From the NCBI RefSeq assembly GCF_036226365.1, contig NZ_CP108462.1, positions 1,798,001 through 1,862,000 of the forward strand: a stretch of 64,000 nucleotides of DNA, in the 5' to 3' direction. The notes below the pieces were generated by a model that ran no database searches, was not told the origin of the DNA, and saw nothing but the letters and a program-made list of their open reading frames with translations. Origin of the DNA: Streptomyces sp. NBC_01262. Its GTDB lineage: Bacteria; Actinomycetota; Actinomycetes; Streptomycetales; Streptomycetaceae. The translations under genes were made by a program, and so were the position numbers. Positions 54,013 through 62,931 of this stretch are shown here, piece by piece (the stretch's first letter is position 1; each line of letters begins with the position of its first letter).

Positions 54013-55431
54013 TCAGCCGCAGCGGCGGCCGGTGTTGATGCAGCGCACGGCGCGGTTCATCAGCTTGTCGGACATGACGTTGATGAAGTCGTCGTGGTCG
54101 GTGATGGGCTTGTGCGCTTGCTCGGGGAAGCCGTCGACGGCGAAGTTCGGCGTGGCCGGGACGTCGTAGACCAGGCGCATCACCAGCTGCGGTATGGCCT
54201 TGAAGCCGCTCGGACAGGTGCCGTCGGCCTGGGCGAAGGCGACGTGGGTACGGTGGTTGACGCTGTCGGTGTTCTGCCCGTCCCAGCAGCTCTGGAAGGC
54301 GAAGCTGCGTACGACTTTGCTCCCGCTGGGACACAGCGGGTACTTGTCGGTCAGCTGAACCTTGTTCTCGAAGCCGGTGCAGCTCCAGTGGGCGTTGGCG
54401 TTCGCCGTGCCGTTGGTGAAGGCCTTCGCGTCGCCGGTGATGATGCGCAGGAACCGCGGCATCGCGGTGACCTTGCCGACCGGGCTCCCCTTGAAGGTGA
54501 TGGTCGCCTTCTCAGCGGTCACGATCCGGCCGACGTTGCCCTCCAGGCCGCCGCCGAGCCGGTTGGCGTCGAACTCCTCGGTGCCGTCCTGGATGCGCAG
54601 CACGGGCCAGTAGTACGTCGACAGGTCGCCGTTGGTGCAACTGGTGCCGGCTGCGGCCAGAGTCTCGTCGGTGGACTGGAAGTCGGTGGAGTCGTTGCCC
54701 ACGTAGTCGTGGGTGTGGTGTGCGCCGTTGGACACGCCGGGCGCCACGATCACATTGTCGGTGTTGAACCGCCTCTGCGCGTTGACCCCGCACTTGGAGA
54801 CGAAGGTGCCGGTGGAGGCGCCTCGGCGGTTGCGGACTTTCTTCACGTTGCGGGCCACAGTGGTGATGTCCACGAAGTCCTCGGCGGACGGGCCGGAGGC
54901 CGTGGCGCTCGCCGTTGCCGTCGCCGTCGCCGTATCGGTGGCGGTTGCGGTGTCCGAGGCGCTGGCGGAGGCCTGGTCGGCACCACTGTCCTTGAGGGTG
55001 CACATGGCGAGGGCGTCCAGTCCGGTGGGCCTCTCGGCGACCCGGCCGATGGCAATGGCTATGCGGTCGAGCGTCGCGGTGCGCTTATCTGCGAGCGGGC
55101 CGAGAATCGCGTTCTGCACGAAGTTCGCACCACCCTGCCCGACAGTGGTGGCAAGCCTCTGGTCGGCTTCGTCGATCTGCGTGTCGAGCAGCGCGAGGCT
55201 ACGGCTCACTTCGGCCTGCGCCTGCTGGGGAACCACCGGAAGGTGGCCGTCAACCGAGGGACAGTCGACGGTTCGGACGGTGGCCGACTTCGTGGTCACG
55301 GCACTTTGCGCGCCGTGGGCGGTCACGTTGACCGCTACGAGGACGCCACTGCCCAGGGCTAGCGCCGCAGCGGCCGCGAGTGCGGTGTTCCTCCGCCTGG
55401 CTCGCGAACCTTTGTACGTCGTATTTCGCAT
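54013..55431 (-). CDS. DUF1996 secreted protein
   Basis: Start at ATG 55431 behind GAAGG, 472 residues. A signal peptide ([20 protein letters not shown]) is followed by a 100-residue helical region and a Thr/Ala/Ser repeat linker ([15 protein letters not shown]). The DUF1996 domain contains [36 protein letters not shown] and DNRLGG-like segments, ending in [19 protein letters not shown]. The HHTHDYVG motif with several His could bind metal. The domain's activity is not established to my knowledge. Site 4 lies 279 bases upstream. Confidence 0.9.
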   Translation of the reverse strand: MRNTTYKGSRARRRNTALAAAAALALGSGVLVAVNVTAHGAQSAVTTKSATVRTVDCPSVDGHLPVVPQQAQAEVSRSLALLDTQIDEADQRLATTVGQGGANFVQNAILGPLADKRTATLDRIAIAIGRVAERPTGLDALAMCTLKDSGADQASASASDTATATDTATATATASATASGPSAEDFVDITTVARNVKKVRNRRGASTGTFVSKCGVNAQRRFNTDNVIVAPGVSNGAHHTHDYVGNDSTDFQSTDETLAAAGTSCTNGDLSTYYWPVLRIQDGTEEFDANRLGGGLEGNVGRIVTAEKATITFKGSPVGKVTAMPRFLRIITGDAKAFTNGTANANAHWSCTGFENKVQLTDKYPLCPSGSKVVRSFAFQSCWDGQNTDSVNHRTHVAFAQADGTCPSGFKAIPQLVMRLVYDVPATPNFAVDGFPEQAHKPITDHDDFINVMSDKLMNRAVRCINTGRRCG

Positions 55432-55709
55432 GAAGGTGCCGCCTTCGGGTCGGATGTCAACTACTGGAGATGGCCGAGCGGGATGACGTGATCGAAGGTC
55501 ATCCGCCGACCGGTCTGGCGGCCCCGTCTGCACGACGAGCTCTCGACCCCGGCGTGCCTCGCCTGCCGCGAAGACCTTTCGGGTGCGGTGCACAGCTGAC
55601 CGGCCCGCACCAGCGAACGGCTAATGAGCGTTTGACGGCACGTGCTGGGCGCGCGCGGAGTTCAACGGTGCCTCCAGGTCTGGAGTTGCTGGGACACCGG
55701 AACATTATT

Positions 55710-55726
55710 CTTTGCATAGTGCAAAG
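55710..55726. promoter_or_regulatory. 17-bp palindrome CTTTGCATAGTGCAAAG (site 4)
   Basis: Perfect 7-bp arms CTTTGCA/TGCAAAG with a 3-base centre. On the minus strand it is followed by AATAATGTTCCGGTGTCCCA, which aligns with the blocks after sites 1 and 3. It is upstream of the DUF1996 gene with a long leader (279 bases). Confidence 0.75.
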
Positions 55727-56019
55727 TTCTGTTTTTCGATGATTCACATCGTCGACCGAGCTGCGCGGCTAAACTGCGCCCGCGCAAAGAGCTCCTGTAC
55801 GCCTTATACGGTTCTCGGCGCAGGCATGTTCAAAGGTGCCGCCGGCGGGTGCGGCGCCCGCCCCGCACGCAGAAGCCGTCGATGGCGCCAGACAGGGCCG
55901 TTCGCGTACGGAGGAAGCCACCAGGTCATCTCGCGCGGATGCAGGCAGTCTTGGCCTCTTCCCGGCGGACGGTCTCGTCCGGGGTGAGGGAGTTGCGAAG
56001 CCCGACGGCATCCACCTGC
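55727..56019. other. gap with decayed sequence
   Basis: About 290 bases. A minus-strand stretch reads VDAVGLRNSLTPDETVRREE and AKTACIRAR with a stop, which looks like the end of a real protein, but I cannot name it and no start is present. The rest shows nothing I can support. Confidence 0.35.
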
Positions 56020-56192
56020 GCATCCGCCTCGCGTGACCGGCGGGGCGACGGGGGTGGTGCACGGCAGACCGCTGCTGCGGCCGGGCACCGTCAGCAGATA
56101 TGGAGGCTGGCCGGAAGTCCCGCGCGGTGCAGGAGGATGACGATGCGGTTGAGCACCCTCCGCAGGGCAGATGTTCTGCGCGGCGCGGCCAT
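56020..56192 (-). pseudogene. relic of deazaflavin-dependent nitroreductase (5' end)
   Basis: ATG 56192 has a proper ribosome site (GAGGAG), and the first residues MAAPRRTSALRRVLNRIVIL LHRAGLPAS are the N-terminus of the family. A one-base shift then gives LHIC-stop, while the neighbouring frame continues PYLLTVPGRSSGLPCTTPVA, the conserved cofactor segment. The rest is lost. It follows the methyltransferase gene by 54 bases. Confidence 0.7.
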
Positions 56193-56245
56193 GGTGTGCT
56201 CCTCTCGCGGCAGGGACAGCGCGGCTGCTGACGTGACGTGCATGG

Positions 56246-57136
56246 TCAAGCGGCCGGAGCGGATCGGAGGGCGCTGACCGCCCACAAGGCCGCGTGCAGT
56301 TTCACTTCCCCGGCATCGTAGAAGTCGGCGAGGGCCGTCGCCACCTGGGCGCGGGCCCGGGCGACGGAGTCTGGCGCGGCTCCTTGCAGGTTGAAGCGCA
56401 TCGGCCCCATGGCGAAGATGAATTCAGCTGCCTCCACGGCATCGCGACCGAAGACCATCGGCACGCTGATCGGCTCGGTCGAGACGTCCGTGAAGCCTGC
56501 CCTGTCGAGTACCTGCCCGATCCCATGGGGGTCGTCGAGTTGATTGGTGCCCGGGGCGCTCTCCCCGAGCGTGTCGGACCCTGGGGCATGCTGGCGCATC
56601 AACGTCCACAGTGGGGTCAGGGCCCGGGCGAAGTCATCGTCAGGCCGCAGGGCCGTCGGGCATACGAACGCCAGGCGCCCGCCGGGGCGTAGTGCGCGGC
56701 CGACGTTGGTGAACGCGGCGACGGGATCGGCGAAGTACATGATTCCGCCACGGCTGATGGCGACGTCGAAGCCGTCCGCGGCGAAGTCGTGAACTTGTGC
56801 GTCGCCCTGAACGAACCTCGCGTTCCGTATTCCTTGCTCGGCGGTGGCCGTACGCGCCTGCTCCAGCATCGGAGCGGACAGATCGACCCCGACCGCAAGC
56901 CCGTCGGCGGCATGCCGGGCTGCCAGGCGGGTGGTCTGGCCCGTACCGCAGCCGATGTCGAGCACGTGGTCGGGGGCGGCGATGGCGGCGGCCTCGAAGA
57001 GGGGCTTGTTCATCCCTCCGTTCACCGCGTCGTAGCGTCGGCGGTTCTCGGCCCAGTGGAGGCCCTCATAGCCGTTCCACGCCTCTGCCTGATGTGTGTT
57101 CGCGACGGTCCGCACGGCGACTCCTGGGGGGCTCAT
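56246..57136 (-). CDS. SAM-dependent methyltransferase (class I)
   Basis: 296 residues from ATG 57136; an in-frame start 11 codons earlier is possible. Motif I is VLDIGCGTGQTTRLAARHA. GVDLSAPMLEQAR gives motif II, and ALRPGGRLAFVCPT gives motif IV. The C-terminus (PMRFNLQGAAPDSVARARAQ) follows the UbiE/Methyltransf_25 pattern. It is divergent from the TetR gene with a 90-base gap, suggesting that TetR controls it. Confidence 0.88.
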   Translation of the reverse strand: MSPPGVAVRTVANTHQAEAWNGYEGLHWAENRRRYDAVNGGMNKPLFEAAAIAAPDHVLDIGCGTGQTTRLAARHAADGLAVGVDLSAPMLEQARTATAEQGIRNARFVQGDAQVHDFAADGFDVAISRGGIMYFADPVAAFTNVGRALRPGGRLAFVCPTALRPDDDFARALTPLWTLMRQHAPGSDTLGESAPGTNQLDDPHGIGQVLDRAGFTDVSTEPISVPMVFGRDAVEAAEFIFAMGPMRFNLQGAAPDSVARARAQVATALADFYDAGEVKLHAALWAVSALRSAPAA

Positions 57137-57188
57137 GGGGTGACGAAGGCGCCCTCGCGTCAAGGTCACCAGGTATCTCTTACGTTAC

Positions 57189-57216
57189 TGTCAAAGTTAA
57201 CAGCGCCCAGTAGCAT
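57189..57216 (+). promoter_or_regulatory. TetR promoter, probably leaderless
   Basis: TGTCAA (57189-57194), 16 bases, TAGCAT (57211-57216), and the GTG start only eight bases later, so the transcript likely begins at or near the start codon. The overlapping partial palindrome CTGTCAAAGTTAACAG (57188-57203) could be the TetR operator. Confidence 0.5.
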
Positions 57217-57224
57217 TGACAATC

Positions 57225-57830
57225 GTGTCTGAGATCCAGTCGAGCCCGCCCCTTCGTCGCCGTAGGCGCCGTGCCGACGCCGAACGCAGCAGCGCCGCCA
57301 TTCTCGAAGCCGCCATCCGGCTCCTCGGCGAACGGTCGGAGGCGACCATGGATGACATCGCCGAAGCCGCCGGAGTCACCCGGCAGACCATCTACGCCCA
57401 CTACACCTCGCGTGAGGTCCTGCTCGGAGCCGTCGTCGACCGCGCCACGCAAGACACCCTGGCCGCCATCGACGCCGCAGATCTCGAGCAGGGGCCTGCC
57501 CCCGAAGCACTCCTGCGCTTCCTCGACACCAGCTGGCGAACCTTCGAACGCTTCCCCGTGATCAGCCAGCGGGGCGTCACGACCACACCGCAGGACGAAC
57601 ACGATCGGCACACGCCCGTACTGGACCGACTGCTCCGCCTGGTTCGCCGTGGACAGGACGCAGGCGACTTCGACTCTCAGCTGTCCCCCACCTGGCTACT
57701 GGCTGCCACGGTCGCCCTCGGACATGCGGCAGGAGAACAGGTCAGCAGCGGCCGGATGACGAACCAGGAAGCGAGCACAGCCCTCAAGCGCAGCGTCCTG
57801 CGCCTCTACGGCGTTGCGGCAAGCGAGTAG
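57225..57830 (+). CDS. TetR-family transcriptional regulator
   Basis: 201 residues from GTG 57225. Residues 15-65 form the TetR helix-turn-helix (SSAAILEAAIRLLGERSEAT, DDIAEAAGVTRQTIYAHYTS). The C-terminal ligand domain is the TetR_C type with several helices. The gene is divergent from the methyltransferase gene. The regulator may also be considered for the palindromic sites, but none of them lies at its own promoter. Confidence 0.92.
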   Translation: MSEIQSSPPLRRRRRRADAERSSAAILEAAIRLLGERSEATMDDIAEAAGVTRQTIYAHYTSREVLLGAVVDRATQDTLAAIDAADLEQGPAPEALLRFLDTSWRTFERFPVISQRGVTTTPQDEHDRHTPVLDRLLRLVRRGQDAGDFDSQLSPTWLLAATVALGHAAGEQVSSGRMTNQEASTALKRSVLRLYGVAASE

Positions 57831-57849
57831 GCCCATCCACCGGTATTGA

Positions 57850-58058
57850 AGATTGCTCGCCCGAGGCCCGCCATGCAGCCGGCGAACCCGTCCGTGCTGG
57901 TGCCTGCGTCGACGCCCTCTCCCCCCATGGCCCCGATGGAGGGCGTCGACGTCCAAGCCACCGAGCGGCGCTGTCCCCCAGTACCCGGTGACCACCAGCA
58001 GTGCGAAGCTGAACAGGACGGTCGGATACCCGAGCGCGGCATCCCCGAACGCGCGCAT
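57850..58058 (-). pseudogene. relic of small membrane protein N-terminus
   Basis: ATG 58058 has a good ribosome site (GGGGGGCAGGA). The first 40 residues MRAFGDAALGYPTVLFSFAL and LVVTGYWGTAPLGGLDVDAL resemble the start of an actinomycete YqiJ-like inner membrane protein. A shift then moves coding similarity to another frame (GEGVDAGTSTDGFAGCMAGL). The remainder is deleted. Confidence 0.55.
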
Positions 58059-58157
58059 CGTCCTGCCCCCCTTCTTCGCACCATGACACCGGTGTCGGCG
58101 CCGAAGAGATCGTGACACCGGGAGAGGCAGGCACGCATTGCCGGATCCCGGCAGTCC

Positions 58158-58385
58158 TTACGCGTTCCTGACGGCCCGATGACGGTACAACTGCCCGTGC
58201 TGCAGCAGCTGTTCCGGCCAGCCGAGGAGCGAAGCGTCCATGGTGGCGGTCTCCAGAAAAGCGGTGCAGGGCGTCGGCTGGGTCGTAGCCGGTCAGGGTC
58301 CTGATCCGCTCCAGGCGCTACGTGAGCGTGCGTACGGCCAGGCCGAGCCGTCGGGCGGCCTCGCCGTTGCCGACTCCCGGCGATG
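58158..58385 (-). pseudogene. relic of PucR-type regulator C-terminal helix-turn-helix
   Basis: The reading NGEAARRLGLAVRTLT, stop (TAG where TAC-Tyr is usual), RLERIRTLTGYDPADALHRF is the PucR-family C-terminal DNA-binding motif. An extra T after that changes frame; the other frame continues LETATMDASLLGWPEQLLQH to TAA at 58158. Two lesions and absence of the N-terminal domains make it non-functional. Confidence 0.75.
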
Positions 58386-58391
58386 GGGACT

Positions 58392-60326
58392 CTATCGGAC
58401 GCGCACCCACACTCCCTTGGACGGGGTGTGGTGCCGGTCAGTGACGTAGAGCAGGTACCAGCCGGACGGGACGAGAGAGGAGTCCTTGGGGACGGACACG
58501 GTGATGCGGCCGTTGGCGCGCTTGACGTTCAGGGCGATGGAGCGCTGGTCGACGTCGGTGACGTGGGTGGCGGATCCGGGGTGGATCAGCCGGGCGGTGC
58601 GGATGCGCGAGGCGGATGCGGTCATGAAGGTGGCGCTGCCGCCCCGGGCCACTTCGGTGGGCCCGCCGTGGATTTCGGGGCGGGAGGCGCGGTAGAGGTA
58701 GGGCGGGGTGTAGACCTCGACGCGCTGCTCGAAGGTGCCCGGGACGGTGTTGTCCTTGTCGCCGAAGAGCGAGTCGGAGCCGAAGACGGCGACCCGGCCG
58801 TCGGGCAGGAGCAGCGCCTCGGTGTGGTAGTTGCGTCCCACGGTGGGGGCGGCGGCGGGGGTGAAGGTGTTGGTGGCGGGGTTGTAGAACTGGGCCTTGA
58901 GGATGTTGCTGGCGCTGCGGCCGCGGTAGTCCCGAGAGCCGCCGGTGGTGAACACGGTGTCGTCCGGCATGATCACGCTGTTGAGGTAGCGCGTGGGCTC
59001 CGACAGCTCCGGCCCAGCGGCGTAGGAGGGCTTGGCGGCCTTGAGGTCGACGATCGCGGTGCGTGCCGTCGATTTCCTGGACTCCCCGACACCGCCTCCG
59101 CCGAGCACCATGACCTTCTGGTCCTGGGCCGGTGGCAGCAGGACCGATGAGGACGTCTCCAGGATCCTCGGGGCCTTCAGGCCGGGCACCTGGGTGAACC
59201 TGTTGGTCTTCAGATTCCAGACGCCGGGGATGCGGCCGTCGTCGGCGGGGCCGTAGCCGGCGTTGGAGCCGGAGTAGAAAACCCGGTCGCCGCCCTGCAG
59301 GAGGAAGAGGGAGGGGTAGGTCGGGAAATAGCGGGTCGCGGCCTTGGACCACTTCCGGGTTTTCGGGTCGAAGATCTCGTTCCTGCCGGGGACGACCTGC
59401 CCGATGTCGTCCAGACCGGACACGGCCAGCACCTTGCCGTCGGCGAGGCTGACCAGGGTGGGATACCAGCGGGCCTCGCTCATTGCGTCGACCTTGACGT
59501 ACTTCTCGGTCCAGGGGTCGAACTCATAGGCCTCCCTGATTCCCTGAAAGTCCTTCTTGTCCATGCCGAGCTTGTTGGCGAGGCCGTAGAAGTTGTCCCG
59601 GTCCTTGCCCTTCAGGCCCTGGATCCCGTACTGGGCCGAGGTGTCGGTGATGCCCTGCGTGCCGTCCTCGGGCGCCTCGACGTAGACCCGGGCCTGGTTG
59701 GCGGTGACAGTGACGATGGTCTTGCCGTGCTTCTTGTTCACCGTCTTCTTCGCGGCCGGTACGCGGACGGGGAACTGGGCGACGTATTTCTTGCCGCCGG
59801 GCGAGACGAAGACCGTGCCCTTGGGGAAGGTGCGGGCATGGTCGGGGTCCTCGTTCTTGACCAGCATCGCGCCGCCCGCCCGCTTGACGTCGCCTTTGAG
59901 GACCTCGTAGCGAGCGGTACCGCCGGCGATCAGGAGCTTGCCGTCGGGCAGTTGGGAGTGGCCGGCGCAGAACATGTCCTTCGGGGTGGCGATCTTCCTG
60001 AAGGTGTTCTTGACCGGGTCCCACACGGTGCTCTTGAAGCTGCCGCCCTTGAAGAGCTTGATGTTGTTGCCGGATCCGGCGATCAGGAGCACCTTGCCGG
60101 TGGGCAGCAGCGCGGCGTGGATGGAGTTGAGCTGGTATTCCGCCGGCATGTCGGCCACGCCCCAGTGGCCGTAGGCGGCCTTGTACCCCGGCTTGTTGAT
60201 CTCGTATGCGTGATACTTCGCCTCGGCGAAGCCGATCACCGCCGGCGCGTTGAGGCCGGCGAGCACCATGAACGCCACGGCGGCCTGTGCGGTGGTCCGC
60301 GACCTGCGGCTCGGGCGGTATCTCAT
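58392..60326 (-). CDS. GlxA-like mononuclear copper radical oxidase (galactose oxidase family)
   Basis: Start at ATG 60326, 644 residues, the same size as the known Streptomyces GlxA. An N-terminal signal/anchor helix (QAAVAFMVLAGLNAPAVIGF) is followed by seven-bladed kelch repeats (LPTGKVLLIAGSGNN, LPDGKLLIAGGT). The likely active-site residues are present: Cys in MFCAGHSQL, Trp-Tyr in RWYPTLVSL, Tyr in YSGSNAGYGP, His in GRNYHTEALLLPD and THVTDVDQRS. A DUF1929 domain ends the protein. Unlike classical glxA it is not next to a cellulose-synthase-like gene. It oxidises primary alcohols or aldehydes in the family. CopCD in this window could deliver the copper. Confidence 0.93.
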   Translation of the reverse strand: MRYRPSRRSRTTAQAAVAFMVLAGLNAPAVIGFAEAKYHAYEINKPGYKAAYGHWGVADMPAEYQLNSIHAALLPTGKVLLIAGSGNNIKLFKGGSFKSTVWDPVKNTFRKIATPKDMFCAGHSQLPDGKLLIAGGTARYEVLKGDVKRAGGAMLVKNEDPDHARTFPKGTVFVSPGGKKYVAQFPVRVPAAKKTVNKKHGKTIVTVTANQARVYVEAPEDGTQGITDTSAQYGIQGLKGKDRDNFYGLANKLGMDKKDFQGIREAYEFDPWTEKYVKVDAMSEARWYPTLVSLADGKVLAVSGLDDIGQVVPGRNEIFDPKTRKWSKAATRYFPTYPSLFLLQGGDRVFYSGSNAGYGPADDGRIPGVWNLKTNRFTQVPGLKAPRILETSSSVLLPPAQDQKVMVLGGGGVGESRKSTARTAIVDLKAAKPSYAAGPELSEPTRYLNSVIMPDDTVFTTGGSRDYRGRSASNILKAQFYNPATNTFTPAAAPTVGRNYHTEALLLPDGRVAVFGSDSLFGDKDNTVPGTFEQRVEVYTPPYLYRASRPEIHGGPTEVARGGSATFMTASASRIRTARLIHPGSATHVTDVDQRSIALNVKRANGRITVSVPKDSSLVPSGWYLLYVTDRHHTPSKGVWVRVR

Positions 60327-60407
60327 CCTCCAGTCCCTTCCCCCGGAATGGATGGCCGTCGTCCGGTCGACCTGACAGCGAGTGGCACTATCCTGACCCT
60401 GTGCAAT

Positions 60408-60424
60408 GTTTGCATAGTCGAATA
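60408..60424. promoter_or_regulatory. degenerate copy of the 17-bp palindrome (site 5)
   Basis: TGCAAT followed by GTTTGCATAGTCGAATA: the left arm and centre match site 4 (TTTGCATAGT) while the right arm is changed. It lies 82 bases before the GlxA-like gene. Confidence 0.5.
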
Positions 60425-60506
60425 TCGATTTCACCCAGAACCGCCGCCATTCATCCGTCTTACGTAATGCGGCGAACGGGTGATCGAACGAAGGGATGCT
60501 TCCGCC

Positions 60507-61043
60507 ATGCCTCGCAGGCTCAGGACCGTACCGGCGCCCACCGGATTACGCCGTCGCTTGCTTCGCGCTCCCATCCAGCTCTACCGCTGGCATCTGGGCT
60601 GGCTGTTCGGCGGCCGGATGCTGCTGCTCACCCACATCGGGCGTGCCAGCGGGCAGCCTCGCCAGGTCGTGCTGGAGGTGGCCGGGCGCGACCCGGGCAC
60701 CGGTGCGTACCATCTGGCTTCCGGCTTCGGCCCGGCGTCGCAGTGGTACCGCAACATCCAGCACACGCCGCAGGTCACCGTCCAGGTCGGGCGGCGCCGG
60801 ATGCGCGCGATCGCCCACGCCCTCGCGCCGGAGGAGTCGGGGCGACTCATGGCCGCATATGCACTGCGGCATCCCCGGGCCGCCCGCAAGCTGATGCGGC
60901 TGTGCGGGCTGGAGACCGACGGAAGCGCCGGTGACTACTACCTGATCGGCCGTGACCACATCCCGTTCGTGGCGGTCATTCCGCAATCCAGGCCGGGACC
61001 GGAGCCGACGCGTGCAGCCGGGACAGTATCGCCTGATGGGTGA
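60507..61043 (+). CDS. deazaflavin (F420)-dependent nitroreductase family protein
   Basis: Start at ATG 60507, about 10 bases after GAAGGGA, 178 residues; GTG 60480 is an alternative. Residues include LTHIGRASGQPRQVVLEVAG, SGFGPASQWYRNIQHTP and VGRRRMRAIAHALAPEE, the split beta-barrel motifs of the Ddn/Rv3547-like family. Its 3' end overlaps that of the convergent ClC gene by 68 bases. The substrate is unknown. Confidence 0.88.
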   Translation: MPRRLRTVPAPTGLRRRLLRAPIQLYRWHLGWLFGGRMLLLTHIGRASGQPRQVVLEVAGRDPGTGAYHLASGFGPASQWYRNIQHTPQVTVQVGRRRMRAIAHALAPEESGRLMAAYALRHPRAARKLMRLCGLETDGSAGDYYLIGRDHIPFVAVIPQSRPGPEPTRAAGTVSPDG

Positions 61044-62748
61044 TCCAGCCGACGGGAGCGTCCCTGTGGTCGTCGAGCACCGGCAGACCGCTTCCGTCCG
61101 CGACGACCAGTGCGTGCAGGGCGGCGGCCAGCGGCATTCCGGGCGTGACCGAGTGCGGCACCTCGGCGAGGTCCCCGGCGGCGACCGGGGCTCCTGCCGT
61201 GTCGATGTCCGGCGCGGCCAGTGCCTCGGCGACCGCGCGGGCGGTGATGACGCCCAGGTAGCGGCCGTCCGGCGTGGTCACCGGCAGGGCGCCGCGCCCG
61301 GACAGGGCCAGGGCGTCGGCAGCGTCCTTGAGGGGCAGCGTGCCCGGCAGCGAGGTCGGGAGGTCTTCCATGACATCGCGCACGAAGGCGGAGGCGAGCG
61401 GGGAGTCGGCTCGTCCGGCGTCCAGGTCGATGCCCCGGCGGCGCAGCTTGAGGGTGTAGATGGTGTCGCGGGAGAGCAGGCGGCCGGTGAGGGTGGCCAG
61501 GACGATCGCGAGCATCATCGGCAGGATGATCGAGTACTCGCCGGTGAGCTCGAACAGGACGATGACGGCCGTGATCGGGGCCCGTGCGGCCCCGGCGAAG
61601 GCCGCTCCCATGCCCACCAGGCCGTACGCGCCGACCACTCCCGCGCTGCCGGGCACGAGGTGGTGCGCCACCGTACCGAAGGCGGTGCCGGCCATCGCGC
61701 CGAGGAAGAGGGACGGGGCGAAGACCCCGCCGGAGCCGCCGATCCCGATGGTCAGGCTGGTGGCGAACATCTTGCCGACCAGCAGGAGCAGCAGGAAGCC
61801 CAGGGCGTATCTGCCCTTGATGGCGTCACCGAGCACCGGGTAACCCACCCCGTACATCTGCGGCAGTACGAGCAGGAGCCCGCCGAGGAGCAGCCCGCCG
61901 ACAGCCGGGCGCAGCCACTCCGGACCGCGCCAGGCCCAGTCGCAGGCGTCCTCGACCCAGTACAGCACCCGGGTGAAACCGACCCCGACCGCTCCGGCGA
62001 CAACGCCCAGCAGGGCGAACAGCAGGTACTGGGTTAGATGGGTGACGTGGAAGGCGGGCAGGGCCAGGAAAGCGGTGTCGCCGAAGGCGGCCCGGCCCAC
62101 CACGCTCGCGGTGACGCTGGAGATCACGACCGCGCCGAAGGACTCCACGGCGAAGTCGCGCAGGATCAGCTCCATCGCGAAGAACACCCCGGCCAGCGGG
62201 GCGTTGAAGGTCGCCGCGATGCCGCCCGCCGCACCACAGGCGACCAGCATCCGCATCCGGTTCTCCGGCACCCGCAGAACCCGGCCGAGCGTGGAGCCCA
62301 GCGCCGAACCGATCTGCACGATCGGGCCCTCACGGCCCACCGAGCCGCCCGAGCCCATGCACAGCGCCGAGGCCAGCGCCTTGACGACGGCGACCTGCGG
62401 TGCGATACGGCCGCCGCGCAGCGCGACGGCGTACATCACCTCGGGTACCCCGTGGCCGCGCGCCTCCCTGGCGAAGCGCTGCACCAGCGGGCCGTACAGC
62501 AGACCGCCCAGCGCGGGCGCGAGCAGCACGAACCAGGGTCCCAGCCATGGCACATGCGGGTTGCTCGCGTGGCCGGCGGAGGAGTAGTCGGCGTGGCCGG
62601 AGAACAACCGGGTGAACGTCTGGATCAGCCACCGGAAGGCTATGGCACCGGCTCCGGCCCCGGCGCCCACCACCAGCGCCAGGGCGATCACGCCCCACTG
62701 CGCCTGTCCTGCGTGACGCACTCGCCCCGCGCTCACCACATCACCCAT
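60976..62748 (-). CDS. ClC-type chloride transporter with C-terminal CBS domains
   Basis: 590 residues if ATG 62748 is used; no ribosome site is seen because the palindrome directly abuts this ATG, so the message may be leaderless (an in-frame GTG eight codons later and a start at 62808 are alternatives). It contains GSGGSVGREGP with the gating Glu, GIGGSGGVFAPSLFLGAMAG, and about ten membrane segments. Residues 455-585 hold two CBS domains (FVRDVMEDLPTSLPGTLP, PVGWITHQAILSRLHA). The gating Glu suggests Cl-/H+ exchange. Confidence 0.92.
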   Translation of the reverse strand: MGDVVSAGRVRHAGQAQWGVIALALVVGAGAGAGAIAFRWLIQTFTRLFSGHADYSSAGHASNPHVPWLGPWFVLLAPALGGLLYGPLVQRFAREARGHGVPEVMYAVALRGGRIAPQVAVVKALASALCMGSGGSVGREGPIVQIGSALGSTLGRVLRVPENRMRMLVACGAAGGIAATFNAPLAGVFFAMELILRDFAVESFGAVVISSVTASVVGRAAFGDTAFLALPAFHVTHLTQYLLFALLGVVAGAVGVGFTRVLYWVEDACDWAWRGPEWLRPAVGGLLLGGLLLVLPQMYGVGYPVLGDAIKGRYALGFLLLLLVGKMFATSLTIGIGGSGGVFAPSLFLGAMAGTAFGTVAHHLVPGSAGVVGAYGLVGMGAAFAGAARAPITAVIVLFELTGEYSIILPMMLAIVLATLTGRLLSRDTIYTLKLRRRGIDLDAGRADSPLASAFVRDVMEDLPTSLPGTLPLKDAADALALSGRGALPVTTPDGRYLGVITARAVAEALAAPDIDTAGAPVAAGDLAEVPHSVTPGMPLAAALHALVVADGSGLPVLDDHRDAPVGWITHQAILSRLHASAPVPAWIAE

Positions 62749-62801
62749 CTTTGCATGGTGCAAAGATATCAAGCCGGGACCCATTGTTCGACAGTGCAAA
62801 G
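62749..62801. promoter_or_regulatory. palindrome CTTTGCATGGTGCAAAG (site 6) and half-site copy (site 7)
   Basis: Site 6 (62749-62765) has perfect 7-bp arms and touches the ClC start codon. Site 7 (62785-62801, TGTTCGACAGTGCAAAG) keeps only one arm, followed by ATTGCA. Two copies spaced 36 bases apart fit cooperative repression. They lie between the MarR gene and the ClC gene. Confidence 0.7.
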
Positions 62802-62931
62802 ATTGCATAAGATGAGGGATGGGGAAGGGGCCTCGACGCCGCGACGTCGAGGCCCGCTTGCGCCTGCTCGCAGAACCTTGGATGAGACCGGCTCCAACGC
62901 CCCGTGGTGGCAGCCTCAGCAGGCTCCCGGA

